Positions 1 to 5,909 of a stretch of DNA of 6,822 nt are shown piece after piece. Source of the stretch: an uncultured Gemmatimonadota bacterium (lineage in GTDB: Bacteria > Gemmatimonadota > Gemmatimonadetes > Gemmatimonadales > GWC2-71-9); assembly GCA_946887295.1 (NCBI GenBank), contig CAMPKP010000165.1:1-6822 (forward strand), given 5' to 3'. Made by a program: the position numbers and the translations under genes. Within the stretch, counting starts at the first letter, position 1. Each line of letters starts with the position of its first letter. A model generated the notes under the pieces. It saw only the letters and a program-made list of their open reading frames with translations, searched no databases and was not told the DNA's origin.

Positions 1-233
1 GACGGGAGCGCGGTGTCCCGCCCTCTGCTGGTCGGGATGGTTGACACGCAGCCGATGAATTCCGGCAAATAGGACGGCTGGATCGGCAGGCCCCGGGAGC
101 CCTCCTGCCCCTGCAGGTAGGGTTGCAAGTCGCCCTGCCGCGGTTGCTCGTCTCCCTGCGCGAGGACCGCGGGGGACACCGGCGAAGTAGCTAATCCGAC
201 CAGCGGCCTCAGCCTGCCAGGCCACCCACTCAC
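1..233 (-). CDS. Possible N-terminal part of a secreted protein, cut by the left edge
   Basis: Reading leftwards from a GTG at 233-231, the frame stays open for 77 codons to the window edge, with about 84% G or C at third positions, as expected for coding DNA in this genome. The first 26 or so residues (starting MSGWPGRLRPLVGLATSP) have an Arg-containing start, a moderately hydrophobic stretch and a VLAQ end resembling a signal peptidase site. The rest is rich in Gln, Gly and Pro and I recognise no family. Weaknesses are the poor Shine-Dalgarno (only a loose AGG upstream), the prolines in the presumed signal, and the fact that the frame is also open upstream of the GTG to beyond position 350. 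A competing plus-strand reading, a 23-codon tail ending with TAG at 70-72, is also open. Neither is secure. Confidence 0.3.
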   Translation of the reverse strand, partial: MSGWPGRLRPLVGLATSPVSPAVLAQGDEQPRQGDLQPYLQGQEGSRGLPIQPSYLPEFIGCVSTIPTSRGRDTALP

Positions 234-497
234 GCCGAGCCTGCGTGTGCCCCGCGTCCGATGTCGCCGACAGCCAACCCCACCGGCAGTTTCTCCTCCT
301 CGCCACCGCTCGCACTCCGCTGTTAGCAAAAAGATCGCTCGCCTGCCGTTGAATCCTATGTAGCCAGACATCTCCCGGCACATCGGACACTCTATGCGTC
401 TCGAGCGGTCATCGCGATCCCGGTCACTTCGAGACCGGGACGCCAGCAGTATGGCGGTAGCCGCAAGTCCATACCCGGGCCAGACCACCCGAGATCC
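234..497. other. Stretch with no supported gene; one small hairpin
   Basis: I see no convincing gene in this stretch. It includes the most A/T-rich patch of the left end (about 321-333). An 8-bp perfect inverted repeat, TCCCGGTC at 418-425 and GACCGGGA at 433-440, encloses a 7-nt loop containing TTCG. It could fold as a stable RNA hairpin, but no T-run follows on either strand, so it is not a standard terminator. The plus-strand frame of the next small ORF is open back to a TAG at 324-326, without an ATG before 498. Confidence 0.4.
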
Positions 498-785
498 ATG
501 GCCATGAGCCCCCGCGCGGAGGCTGGGCGAATCGGTACCATCGGGCTGACGGACGCGAGACCCGCGCTGATCCGGCCGGTCCGCGACCGCCTCATTTCCG
601 CATTTTCGGGAGCGCTGGTCTTCCTGGCTGTCGTTCTTCCGATGGCGGTGCTCCTGGGCCAGTTGCTCGTGTCTGCAGCACTCGCCTCGGAGATGATCGG
701 GTGGTGGAAGGAGGCGGGTGTGCTGATGCCGGGACCGGAGGGGACGTGGATGGGCTGGGCACCTGCAAGATGGCCCCAGCGATGA
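498..785 (+). CDS. Hypothetical small membrane protein
   Basis: This is an open frame of 95 codons, with ATG at 498 and a second in-frame ATG at 504. GAGA at 491-494 is better spaced for the second ATG, but it is a weak ribosome site. The N-terminal 30 residues are polar and Arg-rich. Residues about 33-62 form a long hydrophobic segment (core SGALVFLAVVLPMAVLLGQL) able to span the membrane once or as a tight pair. The last 30 residues are Trp- and Gly-rich. Third-position G/C is high in this frame, whereas the opposing minus-strand frame reads as low-complexity Ser/Arg/Pro, typical of a shadow. I recognise no family. The same frame continues with protein-like sequence for 45 codons past the TGA at 783-785, so this may be the front of a gene broken by a nonsense mutation. 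Confidence 0.35.
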   Translation: MAMSPRAEAGRIGTIGLTDARPALIRPVRDRLISAFSGALVFLAVVLPMAVLLGQLLVSAALASEMIGWWKEAGVLMPGPEGTWMGWAPARWPQR

Positions 786-858
786 GGGCGCGCAAACGCC
801 GAACTAACGGCCGACAAGTACGATGTCAGCTGGTTGATCGAGGAAGGTCTCGCTTCGA

Positions 859-1272
859 TTGACGATTGGAGCACCGATCGGCCCGGCGGCGGTGCCGCCG
901 CATCTCGCTCGACCTACGTGTGAGGAGTCCCATCAATGCGCCGCGCCGTTCGTGGACCGGGTTGTTCGCCCTGGGTCTGCACCTCAGGAGGTGCGCACGG
1001 GTAGATCGCTGGCCCGAATTGTCTTCATGAGTGAGCGGGACGGGAATCAGGAGATCTATCTCATGAACCCCGACGGCAGCGGGCAAACCCGGCTTACCGC
1101 GCACCCCGGCATCGACACCCGGCCGAGCTGGTCGCCCGGCGGCACCCGCATCGCGTTCAACAGCAGCCGCGATGGGGATTTCAAGGTGTTCGTCATGGAC
1201 GCCGACGGGAGCAACGTCGCCCGGATCACCAATCATTCGGCCGGCGAGGGCTATCCAACCTGGCGACGCTGA
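859..1272 (+). CDS. TolB/PD40-type beta-propeller fragment (two blades)
   Basis: From residue 52 (codon 1012) on, the product is a clear PD40/WD40-like repeat protein of the kind found in the TolB C-terminal propeller. Blade one carries [18 protein letters not shown]; blade two has [19 protein letters not shown] followed by [11 protein letters not shown] third blade begins (YPTW) but stops two residues later, exactly where SPDG would be expected. Complete propellers of this class have five or more such repeats, so this is a remnant or an unusually short protein. The start is uncertain: TTG 859 gives 137 residues, while GTG 952, GTG 991 and ATG 1027 are alternatives. None has a well-spaced ribosome site, and residues 1-51 from TTG are not domain-like. 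PD40 repeats usually mediate protein contacts in the periplasm or on sensor kinases; no specific role can be assigned here. Confidence 0.6.
   Translation: MTIGAPIGPAAVPPHLARPTCEESHQCAAPFVDRVVRPGSAPQEVRTGRSLARIVFMSERDGNQEIYLMNPDGSGQTRLTAHPGIDTRPSWSPGGTRIAFNSSRDGDFKVFVMDADGSNVARITNHSAGEGYPTWRR
922..938 (+). promoter_or_regulatory. Shine-Dalgarno plus ATG apparently out of frame with the PD40 fragment
   Basis: GAGGAG at 922-927 lies 8 nt before an ATG at 936-938, which is ideal spacing. The ATG opens only 22 codons (MRRAVRGPG...) before a TAG at 1002-1004. Its frame differs from that of the PD40 domain starting near 1012. It may be the original start of that gene, now separated from it by indels. 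A second SD-like string, AGGAGGTG at 986-993, has no start codon at a usable distance. Confidence 0.3.
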
Positions 1273-1304
1273 AGCGCAAGCGGGAGTGACAACCCATAGG
1301 CCTC

Positions 1305-1334
1305 GGCCGCGAGTCTCACCCCTGGTCGCGGGCC
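1305..1334. other. Imperfect GC-rich stem-loop between genes
   Basis: GGCCGCGA at 1305-1312 can pair with TCGCGGGCC at 1326-1334 through 8 base pairs with one bulged G, around a 13-nt loop. It sits between the end of the PD40 fragment and the ribosome site of the next gene. There is no T-run after it, so a factor-independent terminator is not supported; chance in GC-rich DNA is a fair alternative. Confidence 0.2.
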
Positions 1335-1354
1335 AACCGGGCACCACCACACAG

Positions 1355-1360
1355 AAGGAG
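1355..1360 (+). promoter_or_regulatory. Ribosome binding site of the secreted 155-residue protein
   Basis: AAGGAG, 7 nt before the ATG at 1368. This fixes the start and supports translation of the small gene. Confidence 0.7.
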
Positions 1361-1367
1361 CAGAGTC

Positions 1368-1835
1368 ATGCGCATTACTCGCACGTTCTCCGCGCTGCTG
1401 GCGCTCGCGGCGCTCGGCGCACACGACGTCGTGGGGCAGAGTGCCCCGTACACCGAGGGGAGCGTATGGAATCTGACCTTCATGCGGGTCAAGCCCGCGA
1501 TGGGAGACCGGTACTTGAATGACCTCCGGGCCACCTTGGCCCGGAGCTTCGCGGAAGCCCAGCGCCAGGGACTAATCCTCTCCTGGAAGCTGCTTCGGGC
1601 GTCGGCGGCCACCCGGGACGACTGGGACATGATGATCATGGTGGAATACCGGAACATGGCGGCGCTCGACGGACTTCGCGAACGGAATGAGCCCATCGCA
1701 CAGAAGATCGGCGCTACCCCGGAAGAGCGGCAGGCGCAAGCGGTGGCGCGGACCGAGCTTCGTGAAATCATCGGCTCAAAACTGGCACGGGAGCTGGTAC
1801 TCCGCGATTCGACCGTGACGCGCGCGACGAAGTGA
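1368..1835 (+). CDS. Secreted protein of unknown function, possibly ABM/Dabb-like fold
   Basis: A 155-residue product with a standard Sec signal peptide: basic start (MRITRT), hydrophobic core at residues 7-18, and probable cleavage around residues 23-26 (VVGQSA). The mature part opens with a strand-like segment (GSVWNLTFMRVKPAMGDRYL), then a helix (about 48-62), a second strand-like part (LILSWKLL), and DWDMMIMVEYRNMAAL at about 85-100. A charged helical tail follows. This strand-helix-strand order, with a central hydrophobic strand followed by MAAL, resembles secreted proteins with a dimeric alpha-beta barrel (ABM or stress-response Dabb) core that I recall from Acidobacteria and Gemmatimonadota genomes. 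That is fold-level inference and no enzymatic residue is evident. The start is secured by AAGGAG 7 nt upstream. It lies 95 bases after the PD40 fragment and 213 bases before the next gene, so it may be transcribed alone. Confidence 0.8.
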   Translation: MRITRTFSALLALAALGAHDVVGQSAPYTEGSVWNLTFMRVKPAMGDRYLNDLRATLARSFAEAQRQGLILSWKLLRASAATRDDWDMMIMVEYRNMAALDGLRERNEPIAQKIGATPEERQAQAVARTELREIIGSKLARELVLRDSTVTRATK

Positions 1836-2035
1836 AACTGGACCAGGACGTCCGGTGGCCTTGAGCTTGGCGCGGCCGGTCCAGCGAAGGGCAGTGGCGC
1901 GTGGCGCTCTATGTCTGGAACACGCGCCGTCCAGAGAGCTAGAGCGCGCCGATTGCACGCATTGCCGCGGGGGATACCCGTCGGGGCTGCGGGAAAGTGT
2001 GGACGCCGAAGGATTCTCCCCGCCAATCTCTCGAT

Positions 2036-2040
2036 AGGAG
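2036..2040 (+). promoter_or_regulatory. Ribosome binding site of the four-helix membrane protein
   Basis: AGGAG, 8 nt before the ATG at 2049. It selects this start over longer in-frame possibilities that begin at 1911 and would add a basic, non-membrane leader. The 213 bases upstream (1836-2048) hold no supported gene; an 8-bp inverted repeat (GGCGCGTG 1896-1903 with CACGCGCC 1921-1928) is the only structure seen there. Confidence 0.65.
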
Positions 2041-2048
2041 ACAGCCTC

Positions 2049-2429
2049 ATGCGACTCAACACCTTGCTGCTCATCGCTGGCCTGCTTGCATTGGTCTTCG
2101 GTCTCGGCTTCCTACTCATACCTGCCACGCTTCTCCCCCTCTACGGAGTCGAGCCTGGTCCGGCAACAGTGCTGATGTCTCGCTTCTTCGGTGCCGCGCT
2201 GATGCAGCTCGGAACTGCCCTCTATTTGGTACGTGAGGCTCGAGAGCCAGGGACGCAGCGTGGCCTGGTGATCGCTGGAGTATTTGGCTCCTTGGCCGGG
2301 CTGACGGTAGCCCTCATGGGGCAGCTAAATGGGTTGGTGAACGCGATGGGCTGGTCTACGGTGCTTATCTACGGAGCGCTACTACTAGGATACGCGACTG
2401 GCCTGCGGGGCCGGCCAGCCGCTGCCTAG
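2049..2429 (+). CDS. Four-helix integral membrane protein, DUF4345-like
   Basis: A 126-residue, almost entirely hydrophobic protein with four predicted membrane helices: about residues 4-24, 38-60 (from the VLMSRFFGAALMQLG region), 74-94 and 100-119. After helix one is a conserved-looking turn, IPATLLPLYGVEPGP, and between helices three and four the motif GQLNGLVNAMGWSTV. This layout (F-G-x-x-F-L-x-x-P at the end of helix one, R-F-F-G-A near helix two, N-x-x-G-W before helix four) matches small uncharacterised membrane proteins often annotated DUF4345 or hypothetical. DoxX-like is an alternative of similar size and topology. The molecular role is unknown. The ATG is supported by AGGAG 8 nt upstream. 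It converges with the minus-strand gene ending at 2462, leaving 32 bases between them. Confidence 0.8.
   Translation: MRLNTLLLIAGLLALVFGLGFLLIPATLLPLYGVEPGPATVLMSRFFGAALMQLGTALYLVREAREPGTQRGLVIAGVFGSLAGLTVALMGQLNGLVNAMGWSTVLIYGALLLGYATGLRGRPAAA
2394..2422. terminator. Weak candidate stem-loop at the convergent gene ends
   Basis: GCGACTGGCC (2394-2403) pairs with GGCCAGCCGC (2413-2422) over 9 of 10 positions, with a 9-nt loop. It overlaps the last codons of the membrane-protein gene and lies just before the convergent intergenic gap. It has no T-run on either strand, so termination there is only suggested by position. Confidence 0.2.
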
Positions 2430-2461
2430 GCGTCCAGGAAGCAGGATGAGTCTTGGTATTC

Positions 2462-2875
2462 TCAACTAGTCCCTCGTTCTACGTGCGCTCGGTCCACGAC
2501 GACCTCGGACACCAACGTCTCAGGGGGGCTGGCATACACGGCGCACGAGGGCGATATCGTGCGGGCGGGAGGGTCTCGGTCAGCATGTCGAGTCCCGGCG
2601 CCTACCAGTGGCTCGGATGGGGCCGCGTCAGCCCGCGCGCCTAACGGACCATCCCAGTCGAACTGCCTTTCCCCTTCAAAATCAGACGCATCGCGCTCAG
2701 AGACGTATCGCGTACTTCGCATAACGAACACGGCATGTGCCCGACCAGTTTGTGCTTGTGGCGCCTGCGGCATACGGTCGGCGTAGGTTCCGTGCAGGTA
2801 TGTGAGGTACACCATGGCGGCCATCGCAAGGGTCCAGACTCCATAGGCGCCTGAACGCACAAGTCGCTGGGACAT
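2462..2875 (-). CDS. Hypothetical single-helix membrane protein
   Basis: A minus-strand frame of 137 residues starting at the ATG complementary to 2873-2875. A purine-rich ribosome site (GGAGAGGGAGAG) lies directly before it, the best evidence that the gene is real. Residues about 10-28 (AYGVWTLAMAAMVYLTYLH) form one membrane helix. A short Pro-rich linker (ADRMPQAPQ) leads to TGRAHAVFVMRSTRYVSERD at about residues 43-62. A helix, a PxAP linker and a TGR...YVS segment are typical of small uncharacterised membrane proteins that usually carry a second C-terminal helix. Here the region after residue 75 is polar and low in conservation cues, with no second helix, so the end may be altered by a frameshift. 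It is divergent from yajQ; the 155 bases between them should hold both promoters, but I see no clear -35/-10 pair. Confidence 0.5.
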   Translation of the reverse strand: MSQRLVRSGAYGVWTLAMAAMVYLTYLHGTYADRMPQAPQAQTGRAHAVFVMRSTRYVSERDASDFEGERQFDWDGPLGARADAAPSEPLVGAGTRHADRDPPARTISPSCAVYASPPETLVSEVVVDRAHVERGTS

Positions 2876-3030
2876 CTCTCCCTCTCCATTCGTTGTGCGG
2901 GGGTGACCCGACTCCACGGCTGTAGCAATCCGATTTGACCCATTACCCGGGAGCCGACGCCTTGCCCGTCCGGGGCGGCGGGGTAATCCTTCTCCCCCGA
3001 CCCCTCTCCTCACCCGATCCATCATCGACC

Positions 3031-3534
3031 ATGGCCAGCAACGCCTCCTTCGATATCTCCACCGGCGCCGACCTGCAGGAGGTCGATAACGCCGTGAACC
3101 AGGCCCTGAAGGAGATCGGGCAGCGATACGACTTCAAGGGCACCCACTGCACCATCGAGTTCGACCGCCCCAAGGCCGAGATCCGGCTCGCGGCGGACGA
3201 CGAGTTCCGGATGGAGTCGCTGCTCGATGTGCTCCAGACCCGGATGATCAAGCGTGGGGTGCCGGTAAAGAATCTCAAGATCGGCGACCTGATCCCGGGC
3301 ACCGGGCAGTCGGTGCGCCGGACCGTCAGCCTCACCCAGGGAATCCCGCAGGATGCCGCGAAGAAGATCGTCAAGGCGGTCAAGGACGGCGGGTTCAAGA
3401 AGACCCAGGCCTCGATTCAGGGTGACGAGATCCGGGTGACCAGCCCGTCGAAGGACGAGCTGCAGTCGGTCATGGCCATGCTGCGGGCCGGCGACTTCGG
3501 CATCGAGCTCAAGTTTGGCAATTACCGCGGCTGA
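3031..3534 (+). CDS. yajQ: YajQ/DUF520 family nucleotide-binding protein
   Basis: A 167-residue cytoplasmic protein that aligns by eye along its whole length with the YajQ family (E. coli protein about 163 residues). Visible family signatures are the SFDI start (residues 6-9), the VDNAVNQALKEIGQRYDFKG region ending at residue 37, LLDVLQTRMIKRG, the KKIVKAVKDGGFKK helix, and IQGDEIRVTSPSKDELQSVM beginning at residue 129, the most conserved part. The family folds as two ferredoxin-like halves. Members bind nucleotides, and a Xanthomonas homologue is a cyclic-di-GMP effector that acts with a transcription regulator; whether this one binds cyclic-di-GMP cannot be read from the sequence. ATG 3031 gives the usual family N-terminus, but the leader before it is pyrimidine-rich with no Shine-Dalgarno, so leaderless or SD-independent initiation is possible. 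It heads a four-gene operon and its end overlaps the next gene by 20 nt. Confidence 0.95.
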   Translation: MASNASFDISTGADLQEVDNAVNQALKEIGQRYDFKGTHCTIEFDRPKAEIRLAADDEFRMESLLDVLQTRMIKRGVPVKNLKIGDLIPGTGQSVRRTVSLTQGIPQDAAKKIVKAVKDGGFKKTQASIQGDEIRVTSPSKDELQSVMAMLRAGDFGIELKFGNYRG

Positions 3535-4870
3535 GCGCCGCGTCCTCGGCGGCGCGGCTCTCGCCGTCGCGGTGGCGCTGGCTGCGCTCGGCAGCTGCAC
3601 GCCGGCGGGGCCGCCGGGGCAGCCGGCGCCGGAGCCGGGCGGCGAGCCTCCGACCGAGCAGCCGGGTCGACCGACACCCGAGGCGCCGCCCGCGCGGAAG
3701 GCCGAGCCCGGCGTGGAATCGGCCGAGCCCCGGCTCCGGATCGGGCTGGCGGTCGGCGCTCCGTCGGCGATCATTGGTGGCGGCTCCGAGCTGGTGGTGA
3801 CCGATCCCAGCGGCGCGGTCCTGGCCGCGATTCCGGCCGGCGAGCAGTGGCGGGTCGTTCCCTCAGGCACGGGCGTGTCGGTGCAGCCTCCCGGGCGGAT
3901 CGGGTCCACCCCTTCCGAGATGATCGCGGTCACCGCCACCGATTCCTCGCAGCAGGTGCGGGTGAACGGCCGAGCCTACCGAGGCGTCGTCGAAGTCGTA
4001 CTTGATACCGGCGGGATCACGCTGGTCAACCGGGTGCTGCTCGAGTCCTACCTGCTCGGCGTGGTCTCAGCCGAGATGGGACGCCGCAATCCCGCGGAGT
4101 TCGAGGCGCTCAAGGCGCAGGCCGTGGTCTCCCGCACCTACGCGCTCCGGAACCTCCGCCGGCGCGCGGCTCTGGGGTTCGATCTGCATGCCGGCGTCGC
4201 CGATCAGGTGTACGTGGGGAAAGGATCGGAGACCCCCGAGGGACTGGAGGCTGTGGGCTCCACCCGCGGCATGGTGCTCACGTACCTGGGGGCGCCGATC
4301 GACGCCTTCTATTACTCGACCTGCGGCGGGCAGACTGCCGATGGGGTGGAAGCGTTTCGCGCGGCCTCGCGCCCGTACCTGCGCTCGTTCCCCGACGTCG
4401 ACGAGCACGGCGCCGCGTACTGCCGCATCTCGCCGCGCTATCACTGGCGGGAGGAGTGGACCGGGGATGCTCTCCGGGCAACCCTGAGCCGCACGCTGCC
4501 TGCGGCCGCCGGAGTGCGCGCCGACCGGGTCCACGACGTTCGCGACGTCTGGGTGGCGCAGCGCACGGCCTCCGGCCGCGTCGGGCGCCTCGCGATAACG
4601 CTCGGCGCGAACCAGGTGATGGTGGACGGTCCCGCGGTTCGGCAGGTCCTGCGTCCCGCTTCCGGCGATCTGCTGCGCAGCGCCGCGTTCACCCTGACCT
4701 CCAGCGGCTCCGGCAGCGGCATCACCCGGCTGGTGGCCGAGGGCAGCGGGGCGGGGCACGGCGTCGGGCTCTGCCAGTGGGGCGCGGTCGGGCGCTCCCG
4801 CGCCGGCCAGGATTTCCAGCGCATCCTGGCGGCGTACTACCCCGGTGCGGCGCTCCAGCGTCTCTATTGA
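3515..4870 (+). CDS. SpoIID/LytB-domain lipoprotein, putative peptidoglycan lytic or amidase-enhancer protein
   Basis: A 451-residue exported protein. Residues 1-28 form a lipoprotein signal: basic ERR, hydrophobic core, then LGSC with Cys28 as the lipidation site. A Pro/Gly/Glu linker follows (29 to about 70). The SpoIID domain fills roughly 145-451. Its first core is LLESYLLGVVSAEMG, with Glu187 at the position of the catalytic acid of SpoIID lytic transglycosylases, followed by LKAQAVVSRTYA (199-210). Next come YYSTCGGQTADG (Cys270), Cys303, and the C-terminal GHGVGLCQWGA (His415). In the family, Cys and His residues in these areas can hold zinc; that assignment here is inference. SpoIID cleaves peptidoglycan glycan strands during spore engulfment, while related LytB proteins enhance cell-wall amidases. 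In a non-sporulating diderm a wall-remodelling role is more likely. The TTG start overlaps yajQ by 20 nt and gives a proper signal peptide; no ATG or GTG is better placed. Confidence 0.92.
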   Translation: MAITAAERRVLGGAALAVAVALAALGSCTPAGPPGQPAPEPGGEPPTEQPGRPTPEAPPARKAEPGVESAEPRLRIGLAVGAPSAIIGGGSELVVTDPSGAVLAAIPAGEQWRVVPSGTGVSVQPPGRIGSTPSEMIAVTATDSSQQVRVNGRAYRGVVEVVLDTGGITLVNRVLLESYLLGVVSAEMGRRNPAEFEALKAQAVVSRTYALRNLRRRAALGFDLHAGVADQVYVGKGSETPEGLEAVGSTRGMVLTYLGAPIDAFYYSTCGGQTADGVEAFRAASRPYLRSFPDVDEHGAAYCRISPRYHWREEWTGDALRATLSRTLPAAAGVRADRVHDVRDVWVAQRTASGRVGRLAITLGANQVMVDGPAVRQVLRPASGDLLRSAAFTLTSSGSGSGITRLVAEGSGAGHGVGLCQWGAVGRSRAGQDFQRILAAYYPGAALQRLY

Positions 4871-4875
4871 GGAGG
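4870..4875 (+). promoter_or_regulatory. Ribosome binding site of the oxidoreductase gene
   Basis: AGGAGG shares its first A with the TGA stop of the SpoIID-like gene and sits 5 nt before the ATG at 4881. It decides this start over an in-frame GTG at 4845, and implies translational coupling within the operon. Confidence 0.8.
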
Positions 4876-4880
4876 ATCGC

Positions 4881-5909
4881 ATGACGGCCAGCCGGTCCGG
4901 CGGCGAGCGGCTCAGGGTCGGGGTCATCGGTGGCGGTGCGATCACCCAGGTCGCCCACCTGCCGGTGCTCAAGAAGCTCAAGACCATCGAGGTGCAGGCG
5001 ATCTGCGACACCGATCTGCCCAAGGCCCGTGCGCTGGCGGACCGGTTCGCCGTGAAGGACGCCTTCGACGACATCGAGGACCTCCTCCGCTTCGAGTCGC
5101 TCGACGCCGTCGTCATCTGCTCCCCCAACCATCTGCACGAATCCCACATCCTCGCCGCGCTCTCGGCGAACCTGCACGTCCTGGTGGAGAAGCCGCTCGC
5201 GATGTCGGCGGCGAGCGCGCAACGGATCGTGCGCGCGGCGGAGAAGCGGGGCCGGGTCGTGATGGTGGGGATGAACCACCGCTACCGGCCCGACGTGCAG
5301 ATCGTCCGCAGCTTCGTGCAGAGCGGCGAGCTGGGGACGATCGAGAGCATCCGGGGAAGCTGGCACATCTTCCGGCCCAGCCGCGCCCAGCTCGGCTGGC
5401 GGCAGAAGCGCGACCAGGCCGGCGGCGGCGCCATGATGGATCTGGGGCTCTCGATCCTCGATCTCGGCCTGTGGCTCGGTGGAAATCCCGCGCCGGTCCG
5501 GGTGAGCGCCAGCCTCGACGTGAGCGGCAAGGAGCGAACGGTCGAGCAGTCGGGCAGCGCATTCGTGGTCTGCGAGAACGGCATGTCGCTCTTCGTGGAC
5601 GTGACCTGGCGTCACCTGGGCGAGGGCGAGAGGTTCGGCGTCGGGCTGCGCGGCAGCAAGGGCAGCGCCGCGATCAACCCGCTCACGGTGTGGAAGGAGA
5701 TGCACGGGGTGCCGGTGGATGTGTCCCCCACCGGGTCGGTGAGCAGGGAGAATGCCTTCACCGCCTCGTACCGCGCCGAGTGGGCGCACTTCGAGGCGGC
5801 GCTGGCCGGTGAGGCCAAGGTGCCGTCCCTGCAGGACCACGTAGTGCTGCACCGCGTGGTGGACGCCATCTACCGATCGGGGCAGGACGGACGAGACGTG
5901 GAGCTGTGA
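4881..5909 (+). CDS. Gfo/Idh/MocA family oxidoreductase
   Basis: A 342-residue cytoplasmic NAD(P)-dependent dehydrogenase of typical family length. The Rossmann domain (about 10-125) starts with RVGVIGGGAITQVAHLPVL, whose Gly-rich loop (Gly17-Gly19) binds the dinucleotide, and includes the CSPNHLHE segment and EKP at 103-105, whose Lys104 is the conserved active-site lysine. MNHRYRPDV (131-139) begins the C-terminal alpha/beta domain, which carries the substrate site and dimer surface. The motif usually written D-x-G-x-H-x-x-D reads D187-L-G-L-S191-I-L-D194, so the common catalytic His is Ser. That may mark a subfamily with changed chemistry. Substrates in the family are mostly sugars, inositols and sugar nucleotides; the substrate here is unknown. 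It starts 10 nt after the SpoIID-like gene with a strong AGGAGG, and its stop overlaps the next start, so it belongs to the operon. Confidence 0.93.
   Translation: MTASRSGGERLRVGVIGGGAITQVAHLPVLKKLKTIEVQAICDTDLPKARALADRFAVKDAFDDIEDLLRFESLDAVVICSPNHLHESHILAALSANLHVLVEKPLAMSAASAQRIVRAAEKRGRVVMVGMNHRYRPDVQIVRSFVQSGELGTIESIRGSWHIFRPSRAQLGWRQKRDQAGGGAMMDLGLSILDLGLWLGGNPAPVRVSASLDVSGKERTVEQSGSAFVVCENGMSLFVDVTWRHLGEGERFGVGLRGSKGSAAINPLTVWKEMHGVPVDVSPTGSVSRENAFTASYRAEWAHFEAALAGEAKVPSLQDHVVLHRVVDAIYRSGQDGRDVEL

Noticed and set aside
41..71. TTGACA at 41-46 as a promoter -35 element
   Set aside because: At 16-18 nt spacing there is no TATAAT-like hexamer; CAAATA lies at 19 nt and matches poorly.
306..360. 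Integron attC-like core sites among the small ORFs (for example GTTGAAT at 348)
   Set aside because: A GTTRRRY match occurs by chance, but no partner core site or palindromic attC structure was found around it, and there is no integrase in the window.
783..785. In-frame TGA as a possible selenocysteine codon
   Set aside because: No stem-loop of bacterial SECIS type is evident directly after the TGA and no selenoprotein family is recognisable; a nonsense change is simpler.
392..874. 160-codon minus-strand open frame
   Set aside because: Its product is Ser/Arg/Pro/Ala-rich without a motif or ribosome site, and it lies opposite the more protein-like plus-strand frame; treated as a shadow.
1316..2128. 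270-codon minus-strand open frame
   Set aside because: It lies opposite the secreted 155-residue protein and the membrane protein, both with good ribosome sites and signal or helix features; the translation is basic and low-complexity.
2453..2786. Plus-strand short frames at 2453-2644 and 2559-2786
   Set aside because: No ribosome sites or recognisable features; they lie opposite the minus-strand small membrane gene, which has a strong ribosome site and a membrane helix.
3022..3939. 305-codon minus-strand open frame
   Set aside because: Antisense to yajQ and the SpoIID-like gene, both clearly recognised; GC-rich DNA readily yields long antisense frames.
4067..5852. Two long minus-strand frames (360 and 376 codons)
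   Set aside because: Antisense to the SpoIID-like and oxidoreductase genes; their His/Arg/Pro/Ala composition mirrors the sense codons.
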